Origin: CAG-533 sp022779465
Lineage (GTDB): Bacteria > Bacillota_I > Bacilli_A > RF39 > UBA660
Direction: 5' to 3'
NCBI GenBank assembly: GCA_022779465.1
Contig: JALFTB010000018.1
Span: 1 to 64,000 of the forward strand
Length of the DNA: 64,000 nucleotides
The notes below the pieces were generated by a model. That model did not search any database and had not been told where the DNA came from. It saw only the letters and a program-made list of their open reading frames with translations. The number at the start of each line of letters is the position of its first letter. Position 1 is the stretch's first letter. A program made the position numbers and the translations under genes. Positions 1-8,851 of this stretch are shown piece after piece.

Positions 1-281
1 TCGTCAAAAATAGAAAAATTTGTAAATTCTAGTGGATTTCCGCCTGAAAAATAAAATTTGTTTTTTTCTAAGTATTCTTTGATTTCTTTAGGGGTTAAAT
101 TTTCGGTATTTGTTTCATATTTTAAGGTTATGTCACCATTAGCGTGCATATCATGGTAGTTTTTATAAAAACAGTAACTAAGAATAGTAATAGTTATTAT
201 TATAACAGTTATTCTAACTCTTCTGTTAGTAAAAAAACTATATAATGCTGGTAAAGTACAGTAATTTTCAAACCATTTCAT
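1..281 (-). CDS. Hypothetical single-pass membrane protein, C-terminus cut off by the window edge
   Basis: An open frame starts at the ATG read from 281-279 and runs off the left edge, giving about 93 residues. An AGGAG ribosome binding site lies 7-8 bases upstream. The protein begins with a short cytoplasmic stretch, has one strongly hydrophobic segment at about residues 24-42 (rich in I, T and V), and continues into a polar, probably extracellular, part with KEIKEYLEKN-like helix character. I do not recognise a family in the visible part. It is divergent from the radical SAM gene, sharing an 81-base intergenic region. Confidence 0.7.
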   Translation of the reverse strand, partial: MKWFENYCTLPALYSFFTNRRVRITVIIITITILSYCFYKNYHDMHANGDITLKYETNTENLTPKEIKEYLEKNKFYFSGGNPLEFTNFSIFD

Positions 282-362
282 AAATGAATCTCCTATTATA
301 TCAATATATTTATTAGTTTTATAATTGCATGTTATAATAATTTAAATAAGTGAAGTGATTTT

Positions 363-1166
363 ATGTATAAAAAAGTTTATGTTGAAATAACTAATAATTG
401 TAATTTATCTTGTGAATTTTGCCCTCATAATAAAAGAATAAATGAATTTATTACATTAGATAATTTTAATACTATATTAGATAAATCAAATGGTTACACT
501 GAATACTTGTATCTTCATGTGTTAGGAGAACCTTTGTTACATCCTGATATTAATAGGTTAATTGATGAAGCTTCTAATAGATATAAGATTAATATAACTA
601 CTAATGGTTATTTGATTAATAGAATTAAATATAATAAAAATATTAGACAGATTAATATTTCTTTGCATAGTTATAATGGTAATATTGACTTAAATAAGTA
701 TATGAATAACATTTTAGATAGTATTAATGAACTATCTAAATATACTTATATTTCTTTAAGATTTTGGACTAAAAATAAATATAGTAATAAGATGCTTAAA
801 TATATAAATGATTATTTTAATGTTAATATTGAGAAAATAGAAAAATGTAAGGTTAAAGATAATATTTTTTTAGATACTGATGAAGAATTTATTTGGCCAG
901 ATTTAAATAATAACATTTATAATGAAGTAGGTACATGTTATGCTTTAAGAGATCATATTGGGATACTTGTTGATGGTACTGTTGTTCCTTGTTGCTTGGA
1001 TAGTAATGGGGTAATTAAGCTTGGCAATATATATAAAGATAATATTGATGATATTATTAATTCTGAAAGATATGTGAATATGATTAATAGTTTTAAGGAT
1101 AACAAAAAATGTGAAGAGTTATGTAAACATTGTAATTTTAATAAAATAAGAAAAGGTAAAAATTAA
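363..1166 (+). CDS. Radical SAM protein with SPASM-like C-terminus
   Basis: The 267-residue product carries the canonical CX3CX2C iron-sulfur motif at Cys13, Cys17 and Cys20, which binds the 4Fe-4S cluster that cleaves S-adenosylmethionine. A GEPLLHP segment near residue 55 fits the SAM-binding GGEPL loop with Gly-Gly replaced by LGEP. The last third has a cysteine-rich module (C-Y-A near 199, VPCC, then CEELCKHC), typical of SPASM domains that hold auxiliary clusters. SPASM proteins usually modify peptides or act as anaerobic maturases, but no peptide substrate gene is visible beside it. The leader AAGTGAAGTGATTTT before the ATG is repeated almost exactly before the gene at 7591. A weak terminator follows at 1228. 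Confidence 0.85.
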   Translation: MYKKVYVEITNNCNLSCEFCPHNKRINEFITLDNFNTILDKSNGYTEYLYLHVLGEPLLHPDINRLIDEASNRYKINITTNGYLINRIKYNKNIRQINISLHSYNGNIDLNKYMNNILDSINELSKYTYISLRFWTKNKYSNKMLKYINDYFNVNIEKIEKCKVKDNIFLDTDEEFIWPDLNNNIYNEVGTCYALRDHIGILVDGTVVPCCLDSNGVIKLGNIYKDNIDDIINSERYVNMINSFKDNKKCEELCKHCNFNKIRKGKN

Positions 1167-1227
1167 TTATATTTATTAATATTTAAGATTTAAAAATACA
1201 GTTATGTATAAATAACAATAATAATCA

Positions 1228-1255
1228 AAATATTTGCTATGCAAGTATTTTTTTT
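1228..1255 (+). terminator. Rho-independent terminator after the radical SAM gene
   Basis: AAATATTTGC at 1228-1237 pairs with GCAAGTATTT at 1241-1250 (one G-U) around a three-base loop, followed by a T run to 1255. Confidence 0.65.
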
Positions 1256-1283
1256 GTATAATTAACCTAGGGAGGCTATGGTT

Positions 1284-1613
1284 ATGAATTATTTATTTGT
1301 TTATTTAATGCCTAGTTTAATTGGTTTAAAAATATATGATACCTTAGTTGAAGAGAAGAGTAATAAGTCTTTATGGTTTTCTTATTTAACTATGGTATTT
1401 TTTTCTAATTTTATGTTGATGATTATTTTAGCAATCAAGAATAAGTTCGCATTAAGTTTAAGTGATTATATTGAAGGAAATATGATGTTTTCTATTAAAT
1501 ATATTTTAATGTCTTTAGTTATAAATACATTGCTTGGTTATGTCTATAGTTTACTAAATAAAAATCTATCTTTTAAACTTGAAAGGGTAAATAATGAAAA
1601 AGAAGAAAAGTAA
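1284..1613 (+). CDS. Small multi-pass membrane protein, unknown
   Basis: A 109-residue protein with three hydrophobic segments (about residues 2-16, 34-53 and 70-88) and a basic-acidic tail. An ATG also exists at 1278, but the AGGGAGG ribosome binding site ends at 1275, only two bases before it and eight before the ATG at 1284, so 1284 is the better start. Its 3' end overlaps the next gene by 20 bases, which suggests translational coupling with the phosphoglycerol-transferase-like enzyme and a related envelope role. I do not recognise a family. Confidence 0.7.
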   Translation: MNYLFVYLMPSLIGLKIYDTLVEEKSNKSLWFSYLTMVFFSNFMLMIILAIKNKFALSLSDYIEGNMMFSIKYILMSLVINTLLGYVYSLLNKNLSFKLERVNNEKEEK

Positions 1614-3126
1614 TGTAGTGTGGATAATTGTTCTTTTATTAACATTAATTATTTTTTATACTTGTCATTATTTTAATATTAATTTTGGAGGAGTATATTT
1701 TGAACAACTTCTTTATAATGTGGTAAATAGTGAGGGAACTAGTATTAATGCACTTATTGACGGTATTAAGTATGTTAGTATTTATTCTTTAATTAGCTTT
1801 ATTATTTTACTAGTTATTATTTTTCTTGATCGCAAATATTTAGTTAATAAATATATTTTAACTGTTAAATATAAAGATAAAGAGCATAGTTATGATGGAT
1901 TGTATTTAAGTAATAAATTAATTATATGGAGTTCTTTGTTTGTAATTGTTATTAGTGTATTTAATTGTTTAAAAACTTTAGGGGTTAAAGAATATTTAGT
2001 AATGCAGAACACTAAATCAACTTTTATTGAAGATAATTATGTTGATGGAAGTAATGTATCTTTAACTTTTCCTAAGAATAAAAGAAATTTAATTTATATT
2101 TATGTTGAATCCTTAGAAAATAGTGCGATGACTAAAAAGAATAATGGGATGGAAGATGAGTCTTATATACCTAATTTAGAGAAGTTAGCGATTAATAATC
2201 TTAATTTTAGTAATAATAATGGGGTTGGTGGTAGTATTCAGGTATCTAATACAAGTTGGACTATTGCGGCTATGGTAGCTCAAACTTCTGGAGTTCCTTT
2301 AAAAGTTATTTCACTTAATGCATATTATGATTATGGAGATTCTTTACCTGGAGTTTATGCTTTAGGTGATGTTTTAAAAGATAATGGATATAAGAATTAT
2401 TTAATGTTAGGTAGTGATGCATCTTTTGGTGGCAGACGAGATTATTTTACTACTCATGGTAATTATGAAATATATGATTATTTATATGCTTTAGATAATA
2501 ATTGGATAGATAGTGATTATTATGTTTGGTGGGGTTATGAAGATAAGAAGTTATTTGAATTTGCTAAGAAAGAATTAACTAAAATATCTAAACAAGATGA
2601 ACCATTTAATTTTACGTTGCTTACAGCTGATACTCATTTTACGGATGGCTATGTTGATGAAGATTGTGAAAAGAACTTTGATACTAAATATCCAAATGCT
2701 TATCATTGCTCTGATTATATGATTAATGAATTTATTAAATGGATTAAGAAACAATCTTTTTATAAAGATACTACTATTGTTATTGCTGGAGATCATTTAA
2801 CAATGCAGGGGAATGTTTTTGATTTAGATAATTATAATCGAACAATATATAATACTTTTATAAATTCTAAAGTTAAAACTAAAAACAATAAAAATAGATT
2901 ATTTAGTTCATTTGATTTGTATCCAACTACTTTGGCTTCTTTAGGTGTTAAAATAGATGGAGATAAACTTGGATTAGGAGTAAATCTATTTTCTGATCAA
3001 AAAACTATTTTAGAGGAATATGGTCTTACTTATGTAAATAATGAAATAAAGAAAAAGTCTTTCTTTTATGATAATGTTTTACTGGGAGATTCATATTATT
3101 TAATGTATTCTGCAAATGATAATTAA
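1594..3126 (+). CDS. OpgB/LtaS-like phosphoglycerol transferase (alkaline-phosphatase superfamily)
   Basis: A 510-residue membrane enzyme with four hydrophobic segments in the first 130 residues (near 8-24, 33-45, 58-79 and 108-127) and an extracellular sulfatase-fold domain from about 163. Visible catalytic elements are YVESLE (Glu172, metal ligand), the SWTIAAM segment around Thr223, which matches the nucleophile region of OpgB/MdoB, and AGDHLTM with the Asp-His pair for the metal. Enzymes of this family move glycerol phosphate from phosphatidylglycerol to make lipoteichoic acid (LtaS) or decorate glucans (OpgB). The active-site region looks more like OpgB than like the typical Firmicute LtaS. 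It overlaps the small membrane protein upstream and is followed at once by the asnS promoter, with no clear terminator between. Confidence 0.85.
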   Translation: MKKKKSNVVWIIVLLLTLIIFYTCHYFNINFGGVYFEQLLYNVVNSEGTSINALIDGIKYVSIYSLISFIILLVIIFLDRKYLVNKYILTVKYKDKEHSYDGLYLSNKLIIWSSLFVIVISVFNCLKTLGVKEYLVMQNTKSTFIEDNYVDGSNVSLTFPKNKRNLIYIYVESLENSAMTKKNNGMEDESYIPNLEKLAINNLNFSNNNGVGGSIQVSNTSWTIAAMVAQTSGVPLKVISLNAYYDYGDSLPGVYALGDVLKDNGYKNYLMLGSDASFGGRRDYFTTHGNYEIYDYLYALDNNWIDSDYYVWWGYEDKKLFEFAKKELTKISKQDEPFNFTLLTADTHFTDGYVDEDCEKNFDTKYPNAYHCSDYMINEFIKWIKKQSFYKDTTIVIAGDHLTMQGNVFDLDNYNRTIYNTFINSKVKTKNNKNRLFSSFDLYPTTLASLGVKIDGDKLGLGVNLFSDQKTILEEYGLTYVNNEIKKKSFFYDNVLLGDSYYLMYSANDN

Positions 3127-3127
3127 A

Positions 3128-3156
3128 TTGACTAGTAAAAAAAACAGTGTTATAAT
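3128..3156 (+). promoter_or_regulatory. Sigma-A-type promoter of the asnS T-box leader
   Basis: TTGACT at 3128-3133 and TATAAT at 3151-3156 with a 17-base spacer, starting one base after the stop codon of the upstream gene. Confidence 0.85.
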
Positions 3157-3162
3157 AGCGCT

Positions 3163-3418
3163 TGTAAAACGTTGATGAAGAGAAGTAGGGTTTTTGAATC
3201 TTAAAGAGAGTCATTGTTGGTGGAAGATGATAGGGGATAAAACTTGAATAACACTTTTGAGTGTTGTATTGAAATAATAGTAAATACAAACGTATAGATG
3301 CGTTAAATCTAATAAGGTGATCTATTTATAGATAAACTGGGTGGTACCGCGGAATTTACAGTATTTCGTCCCTTTTTGGGACTTAATACTGTTTTTTATT
3401 TTAGAAAGGATGATTTAT
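3163..3418 (+). ncRNA. T-box riboswitch (asparagine) with leader terminator
   Basis: The leader has the ordered T-box landmarks: a GATGAAGAGAAGTAGG element of Stem I at 3173-3188, an AGAGAG/GGTGGAAG apical region at 3204-3226, the specifier region and the T-box CTGGGTGGTACCGCGG at 3337-3352. The codon AAC at 3250-3252 is directly followed by ACTTTTGAGTG, the context in which specifier codons lie, and AAC encodes asparagine. The terminator stem pairs ACAGTA (3358-3363) plus GTCCC with GGGAC plus TACTGT (3387-3392) and ends in a T run. By the known mechanism, uncharged tRNA-Asn pairs with the specifier and the T-box bulge, forms the antiterminator and turns on asnS. Confidence 0.95.
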
Positions 3419-4807
3419 ATGGATTATGTATTTTTAAGCGATTTATATGCTTGTAAAGATGAATTTTTTGGAAAAGAAGTAAAGGTTAAAGGTTGGATTA
3501 GAAATCATAGACCACAAAAAGAATTTGGTTTTATTGATTTTTCTGATGGAACTAGTTTTAAACATCTACAAATTGTTTATACTAATGAACTTGGTGATTT
3601 TGATAAAATAACAAAATTACATAATGGTTCTAGTATTGAAGTAACTGGTTTATTTACTACTTCTGAAGGTAAGGGTCAAGATTATGAATTAAAAGCTACT
3701 TCTGTGGTTTTATTAGGTGATTGTTCTGAAGATTATCCATTACAACCTAAGAAACATAGTATGGAGTTTTTAAGAAGTATTGCTTATTTAAGACCTAGAA
3801 GTAATACTTTTCAAGCCGTATTTAGAGTTAGAAGTGTAGCTGCTTACGCAATTCATAAATATTTTCAAGAAAGAAATTATATTTATGTTCATACACCTTT
3901 ATTAACTACTGCAGATTGTGAAGGTTCTGATCAAATGTTTAAAGTATCTACTTTTGATTTTGATAATTTACCTAAAACTGAAGATGGAAAAGTTGATTTT
4001 AGTAAAGATTTATTTAATAAGAAAACATTTATTACTGGCTCTGGACAATTACATGGGGAAACATTTGCTTTAGCATTTAGCAAAATTTATACTTTCGGAC
4101 CAACATTTAGAACAGAAAACTCTAATACTAAGACTCATGCTAATGAATTCTGGATGATTGAGCCAGAAATTGCATTTGCAGATATTAATGATTTAATGGA
4201 TATTGAAGAGGATTTCTTAAAATATATTGTTAAATATGTATTAGAGAACTGTCCAGATGAAATAAATTTCTTTGATAAGTTTGTTGAACCAGGTTTGAAA
4301 GAAAAATTAGAGAAGGTTATTAATAGTAAATTTGTTAGAATTGATCATAAGGATGTAATTGATTTACTTAAGAATAGTGGAGAAAAATGGGAATTTACTC
4401 CTGACTATGATGATGATATAGCTAAAGAACATGAAAAATGGTTAACTGCTCATTTTAATGGTCCAGTAGTTGTTAAGAATTGGCCTAAAGATATTAAAGC
4501 ATATTATATGAAACTTAATGAAGATGGTAAAACAGTTGCAGGGGTTGATTTAGAGGTTCCTGGAGCTGGTGAATTAATTGGTGGTTCTCAAAGAGAAGAA
4601 AAGTTAGATATTCTTTTAGAAAGAATGAAAGAAACTGGTACAGATGAATCTTTAATTGATTGGTATATTAATTTAAGAAGATTTGGTGGATGTGTACATT
4701 CTGGATTTGGTATGGGATTTGAAAGATTAATTATGTACTTAACAGGTATTGAAAATATTAGAGATGTTATCCCTTATCCTAGAACACCAGGCAACTGTTT
4801 ATATTAG
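3419..4807 (+). CDS. asnS: Asparagine--tRNA ligase
   Basis: A 462-residue class IIb aminoacyl-tRNA synthetase, the usual length for bacterial AsnRS. The N-terminal OB fold (KVKGWIRNHR, FIDFSDGT) binds the anticodon. The class II core shows FRTENSNTKTHANEF (motif 2) and GGCVHSGFGMGFERL (motif 3), with the PEIAFA segment between. The reading frame stays open upstream through the T-box, but that part is leader RNA; the start at 3419 has an AGAAAGGATG ribosome binding site and begins MDYVFLSDLY, as expected for AsnRS. Expression is set by the T-box upstream. Confidence 0.97.
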   Translation: MDYVFLSDLYACKDEFFGKEVKVKGWIRNHRPQKEFGFIDFSDGTSFKHLQIVYTNELGDFDKITKLHNGSSIEVTGLFTTSEGKGQDYELKATSVVLLGDCSEDYPLQPKKHSMEFLRSIAYLRPRSNTFQAVFRVRSVAAYAIHKYFQERNYIYVHTPLLTTADCEGSDQMFKVSTFDFDNLPKTEDGKVDFSKDLFNKKTFITGSGQLHGETFALAFSKIYTFGPTFRTENSNTKTHANEFWMIEPEIAFADINDLMDIEEDFLKYIVKYVLENCPDEINFFDKFVEPGLKEKLEKVINSKFVRIDHKDVIDLLKNSGEKWEFTPDYDDDIAKEHEKWLTAHFNGPVVVKNWPKDIKAYYMKLNEDGKTVAGVDLEVPGAGELIGGSQREEKLDILLERMKETGTDESLIDWYINLRRFGGCVHSGFGMGFERLIMYLTGIENIRDVIPYPRTPGNCLY

Positions 4808-4839
4808 AAAAGTAAAGTATTATTGCTTTACTTTTTTTA
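4808..4839 (+). terminator. Terminator after asnS
   Basis: AAAAGTAAAG pairs with CTTTACTTTT around an eight-base loop (4818-4825), followed by a T run. Confidence 0.85.
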
Positions 4840-4857
4840 TGTCATTAATTTTATTTA

Positions 4858-4886
4858 TTGACAACTTTAAATTTACTTAATATAAT
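4858..4886 (+). promoter_or_regulatory. Strong promoter of the first ABC exporter operon
   Basis: TTGACA at 4858-4863 and TATAAT at 4881-4886 with a 17-base spacer, a perfect consensus promoter. Confidence 0.9.
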
Positions 4887-4930
4887 GATGGTGACATTTT
4901 GCAATTAATCTTATTTTTTAAAATAGGGTA

Positions 4931-4955
4931 CTACATATTTTATATGTGGTTTTTT
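4931..4955 (+). terminator. Leader hairpin with T run, possible attenuator of the ABC operon
   Basis: CTACATAT at 4931-4938 pairs with ATATGTGG at 4942-4949 over a three-base loop and is followed by six Ts. It lies between the consensus promoter and the start codon at 4980, so full-length transcription must pass it. No competing antiterminator is obvious to me, and the control mechanism is unknown. Confidence 0.6.
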
Positions 4956-4979
4956 GCGTTGTTTAGAAAGGAGTTATAA

Positions 4980-5963
4980 ATGTCGTTCATTAATGTAGAT
5001 TGCATTAGTAAAACTTTTAAAGTTGCGAAACGTAATAGTGGATTAAAAGCAGCTTTAAAATCTTTTTTCAAGAGAGAATATACATATATAGATGCTGTTA
5101 AGAATGTATCATTTTCAATTGAGAAAGGCGAAATTGTTGGTTATATTGGTCCGAATGGGGCAGGAAAAAGTACTACTATAAAGATGCTTAGTGGTATATT
5201 GTTACCAACCGCTGGAAACATTAGAGTTAATGGTTTAGATCCTTTTAAGGATAGAAAAAAATATGTTTCTAATATAGGTGTTGTCTTTGGTCAAAGAAGT
5301 CAATTATCCTGGGATATTCCTGCTGAAGATACTTTTGATTTACTTAAAGATATATATGATTTAAGTGATAAAGAGTATCAGAAAACTAAGACCGAACTTG
5401 TAAATCTTTTAAACATACAAGAAGTAATGAAACAACCAGTAAGAAGTTTAAGTTTAGGTCAACGTATGAGGTGTGAAATAGCAGCTTCCTTACTTCATAA
5501 ACCTAAAATATTATTTCTAGATGAACCAACAATTGGGTTAGATGCAGAAAGTAAGAAGATAGTTAGAGATTTTATTAAGAAATTAAATAAAAATCATAAA
5601 ACTACTGTTATTTTAACTACTCATGATATGACAGATATAGAAGCGCTTGCAAAAAGAATTATTCTTATAGGTAAGGGTGAATTATTGTATGATGGAACCC
5701 TTAGTAATTTAAAAAAGAAATATGGAAGTTATAAAGAAGTTCTTGTAAGTACTAATGAGAAAATTGATAAGATTAGATTAAAGGGTATTATTAAGAAGAG
5801 TAAGAATATTAATGGATATAGTTTTATTATTGATTCTAATGTATTATCGTTATCTAAATTGTTAAATAATTTATCTTTAAAATATGTAATTAATGATATT
5901 GATATTAAGAATGAAAGTATAGATGATGTAATATTAAAGTTATATCATGATTATGAAATATGA
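4980..5963 (+). CDS. ABC exporter ATP-binding protein (COG4586 type)
   Basis: A 327-residue ATPase with Walker A GPNGAGKST near residue 58, a degenerate signature SLGQRMR near 160, Walker B ILFLDEPTIGLD and switch histidine TTHDM. Compared with simple ABC-2 ATPases it has an N-terminal extension (VAKRNSGLKAALKSFFKRE) typical of the COG4586 group, and an extra C-terminal domain of about 90 residues. AAGGAG precedes the ATG by seven bases. The stop TGA overlaps the ATG of the first permease (ATGA), so the subunits are translationally coupled. The substrate cannot be read from sequence; related systems are annotated as multidrug or uncharacterised exporters. Confidence 0.9.
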   Translation: MSFINVDCISKTFKVAKRNSGLKAALKSFFKREYTYIDAVKNVSFSIEKGEIVGYIGPNGAGKSTTIKMLSGILLPTAGNIRVNGLDPFKDRKKYVSNIGVVFGQRSQLSWDIPAEDTFDLLKDIYDLSDKEYQKTKTELVNLLNIQEVMKQPVRSLSLGQRMRCEIAASLLHKPKILFLDEPTIGLDAESKKIVRDFIKKLNKNHKTTVILTTHDMTDIEALAKRIILIGKGELLYDGTLSNLKKKYGSYKEVLVSTNEKIDKIRLKGIIKKSKNINGYSFIIDSNVLSLSKLLNNLSLKYVINDIDIKNESIDDVILKLYHDYEI

Positions 5964-6763
5964 GAGCTTATGTAAATTATTTTAGATTAAGAGTTATTAC
6001 TGCTTTACAATATAGAGCAGCAGCTATTTCTGGATTTTTTACTCAATTATTTTTTGGTTTTATTTATTTAATGGTTTATTTAGCTTTTTATGAATCTAAT
6101 AGTAGTTCTTCATTACCAATGAATTTTCAAAATTTAGTTAATTATTTGTGGATATCTCAAGCTTTTTTTGCTTTAACTTATCCTTATGAAAAAGATCAAA
6201 GTTTGATGAAAATGATTAAGAATGGTAATTTAGCTTATGAACTAGTTAGGCCTCAAAATTTTTATTTAAAGTTTTATATTAAGATGATAGCTAAAAAGAT
6301 AGTTAATGCTGGTTTAAGGTGTGGCCCATTAATAATAGTAGCTTCTTTGCTTCCAGATCCTTTAAGGCTTACTTTTCCTAGTATTAAGGTTATTTTAGTA
6401 TTTATTATTAGTTTATTACTTTCTTGTTTATTAGTTAGTGCTCTTAGTATGTTTATTCATATTGTTATGATGTTTACAATTGATTCTAAGGGTATTGTTA
6501 ATATTTATGGAGTTATTGCTGAAACGTTTATGGGAATGATTGTTCCTTTACCTTTCTTTCCTTCTTTTTTACGTAAGATAGCTAATGTTTTACCTTTTAG
6601 GTTTATTAGTGATTTTCCTTTTAGATTGTTTTCTGGTGATATTGCTTTTAATGGTGTTTTTAAGCTTATATGTTTATCTTTAATGTGGATTGTGATAACT
6701 AATGTTATTAATGTCTTTTTATCTAATTTAGCGCTTAAAAAGGCGGTGATTCAGGGTGGTTAA
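5960..6763 (+). CDS. ABC-2 family permease (COG4587/ABC2_membrane_6-like)
   Basis: A 267-residue permease with about six hydrophobic segments (near 20-42, 62-80, 110-128, 138-165, 175-200 and 230-250). The cytoplasmic loop MIKNGNLAYELVRPQNFY matches the NGxL...L.RP motif of this family, where the permease contacts its ATPase. Overlaps of 4 bases with the ATPase gene and 8 with the second permease support a heteromeric exporter of one ATPase and two permeases. Confidence 0.85.
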   Translation: MRAYVNYFRLRVITALQYRAAAISGFFTQLFFGFIYLMVYLAFYESNSSSSLPMNFQNLVNYLWISQAFFALTYPYEKDQSLMKMIKNGNLAYELVRPQNFYLKFYIKMIAKKIVNAGLRCGPLIIVASLLPDPLRLTFPSIKVILVFIISLLLSCLLVSALSMFIHIVMMFTIDSKGIVNIYGVIAETFMGMIVPLPFFPSFLRKIANVLPFRFISDFPFRLFSGDIAFNGVFKLICLSLMWIVITNVINVFLSNLALKKAVIQGG

Positions 6764-7535
6764 GTTATTTATAACTAACTTAAAGAATACGATTAAATCT
6801 GAATTATCTTATAAAGTATCTTTTATATTAGCTTTTATTAGTTATATATTTATCTTTTTTTCTTACTATTTTATAATACTAGCTTTATTTAGTAAGTTTA
6901 ATAATATTAGAGGATTTTCTTTATATGAAGTAATGCTTTGTTTTGGAATTATTCAATTTGGATTTTCTTTTAATGAAACTTTTTTTAGAGGAATTGATAC
7001 TTTTGAAGACTATATTATAAGTGGTTCTTTAGATAGATTTTTGTTAAGACCTAGAGGTGTATTGGAACAAGTTATGGTTTCAAAAATGGATATTGGAAGA
7101 ACTAGTAAAATTATTCAATCTTTATTTATAGTAGGATTATCATTAGTTAAAATTAATATTAGCTGGGATATTTATAAAGTTATAGTTTTGATTTTAATGA
7201 TGATTAGTTCAATTGTTATTTTCTTTTCAATTTTTTTACTTACTGATTCTTATTGTTTTGTGACTGTTCAGAATTTAGAAATTAAAAATATTTTTACGAA
7301 TGGTGGTAAGCATGTAGCTCAGTATCCGATTGGAATTTATAAAAGAGGTTTTGTAATATTTTTTACTTATATTATACCTTTTGGTTTTGTAAATTATTAT
7401 CCTTTGTTATATTTAACTTCTAAAAGTGATAATTTATTTTATGTATTTTCTCCTTTAATTGTGGTTTTATACCTAATTCCAGCAATATTTCTTTTTAAAT
7501 TAGGACTTAAGCATTATAGTAGTGTTGGTTCATAG
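6756..7535 (+). CDS. ABC-2 family permease (COG3694-like)
   Basis: A 259-residue partner permease with six hydrophobic segments. The loop ISGSLDRFLLRPRG repeats the SGxLDxFLLRP motif of this family. Translation probably begins at the GTG at 6756, inside the end of the previous gene, with the AAGGCGGTGA ribosome binding site upstream. The C-terminal IIPFGFVNYYP segment is typical of these permeases. A terminator begins at its stop codon. Confidence 0.85.
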   Translation: MVKLFITNLKNTIKSELSYKVSFILAFISYIFIFFSYYFIILALFSKFNNIRGFSLYEVMLCFGIIQFGFSFNETFFRGIDTFEDYIISGSLDRFLLRPRGVLEQVMVSKMDIGRTSKIIQSLFIVGLSLVKINISWDIYKVIVLILMMISSIVIFFSIFLLTDSYCFVTVQNLEIKNIFTNGGKHVAQYPIGIYKRGFVIFFTYIIPFGFVNYYPLLYLTSKSDNLFYVFSPLIVVLYLIPAIFLFKLGLKHYSSVGS

Positions 7536-7559
7536 ATGGATTTTATATCCATCTTTTTT
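7535..7559 (+). terminator. Terminator of the first ABC operon
   Basis: GATGGAT at 7535-7541 pairs with ATCCATC at 7547-7553, followed by a T run. Confidence 0.85.
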
Positions 7560-7590
7560 ATGCTATTATATAATAAGTGAAGTGATTTTT

Positions 7591-8181
7591 ATGAGATGTA
7601 GAACCCATTTAGTTTTTAGTAATGTTGTAGCTTTAGGATTAATTCAACCTAATAATAATGTTAAGGATTTAGTTGTTTGTATGACTGCTGCGACTGTTGG
7701 TGGAATTGTTAGTGATTTAGATATAAGAACTAGTGATAAACATAAAGCTGTAGATTTAATGGTAATTTTATTTTTTAGTTTATTAATATTAGGTTATTAT
7801 TTTGATAATAAATATAATTATGGTTTATTTAATATGATAGGAAATAGTAAATATTATTTAAATGTTATAGGTATGTTTGTATTTTTAGGAATATGTTTTT
7901 ATGGTATGCATCAACCACATAGATCTTTTTTACATTCTTTTTTAGGAATATTTTTACTTACTGGGACATTATATTATTGTTTTAATGTTATTTGGTTTCC
8001 TTTTTTATTAGGGATGTTATCTCATATATTTTTAGATATATTTAATAAAAGACCTTTAAGATTATTGTATCCTTTGAAGTATGGATTTTCATTAAAATTA
8101 TGTAACTATAATAGTCCAGTTGATACTTGGGTATTTATTATAAGTATTATTTGTTTGGGATTAGAATTATATATTTTATAA
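7591..8181 (+). CDS. YdjM/YbcI-like membrane protein, putative metal-dependent hydrolase
   Basis: A 196-residue protein with about five hydrophobic segments and the histidine pattern HQPHRSFLHS near residue 108, which matches the HRxxTHS motif of the COG1988 / DUF457 family (annotated as LexA-regulated or membrane-bound metal-dependent hydrolases). A second polar motif, GGIVSDLDIR near residue 45, fits the family's buried Asp. The open frame reaches upstream to 7522, but that part lies in the terminator of the ABC operon; the ATG at 7591 follows the same AAGTGAAGTGATTTT leader found before 363. Function in this organism is unknown. Confidence 0.75.
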   Translation: MRCRTHLVFSNVVALGLIQPNNNVKDLVVCMTAATVGGIVSDLDIRTSDKHKAVDLMVILFFSLLILGYYFDNKYNYGLFNMIGNSKYYLNVIGMFVFLGICFYGMHQPHRSFLHSFLGIFLLTGTLYYCFNVIWFPFLLGMLSHIFLDIFNKRPLRLLYPLKYGFSLKLCNYNSPVDTWVFIISIICLGLELYIL

Positions 8182-8256
8182 CTTTTCATTATGATTTGCA
8201 TATTATTAATAAATGTGGTATTATTGTTGCTCATGCGTAAAAAAAGGGTGATGTAA

Positions 8257-8751
8257 ATGAAAGCATTTATTATTAATTTAATTGTAGTTTTTGTAATTAA
8301 AGTTGTAGATAATATTTTAGGAACTAGTAAGACTTTGCTTATTCAAAAGAATAAGTCTATTTTAGCATCTTTAAGTGTAGTTATTAGTCAGGTTATTTTT
8401 TATAAATTAATTGATGCTGTTAGTAGTGGTGATGGTGACTTAATGATTTATGTTATTGCGATTGCTAGTGGTATTGGAACTTATTTAGCGTTATTTATAA
8501 GTAATAAATTTTCTAAGGATAGAACTTATGTTAATGTTATTTTAAATGATAATAAAGAAGCTATGATTGAACTTAGAGAGTGGCTTAAAGAACATAAAAT
8601 TACTAATTTAACTACTGATGGATATACAAAAGATTGGCAAAAAACTTTAGCTATTACAGCCTATGCAGAAACTAAAGAGCAAAGTAAATTAATAGATAAT
8701 TATTTAAAAGAAAGTGAATATAAGTTTAAGAGAATTATTGGTAAACAGTAG
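8257..8751 (+). CDS. UPF0316 family protein (DUF5698 membrane part + DUF2179)
   Basis: A 164-residue protein with three hydrophobic segments in the first 95 residues (VDNILGTSKTLLIQKN between the first two is characteristic) and a soluble C-terminal DUF2179-like alpha/beta domain (from RTYVNVILND on). The family is widespread in Firmicutes and has no assigned reaction. The GGGTGATG ribosome binding site lies just upstream. It appears to be a single-gene unit. Confidence 0.75.
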   Translation: MKAFIINLIVVFVIKVVDNILGTSKTLLIQKNKSILASLSVVISQVIFYKLIDAVSSGDGDLMIYVIAIASGIGTYLALFISNKFSKDRTYVNVILNDNKEAMIELREWLKEHKITNLTTDGYTKDWQKTLAITAYAETKEQSKLIDNYLKESEYKFKRIIGKQ

Positions 8752-8851
8752 TTCTTTTTTTTATTTGACAGGTATGATTTGTTATTGATGTTTAAAAATA
8801 CTTTAATTCATGATACAATTAATATACATAGATAAGGAAGGATATAAAATT

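Noticed and set aside
3341..3418. Upstream extension of the asnS frame starting with a GTG inside the T-box
   Set aside because: It lies in the T-box and terminator RNA, has no ribosome binding site, and the ATG at 3419 gives the expected AsnRS N-terminus.
4885..4908. Tiny ATG frame near the first ABC promoter
   Set aside because: It starts at or before the -10 box, so it would lie upstream of the predicted transcription start.
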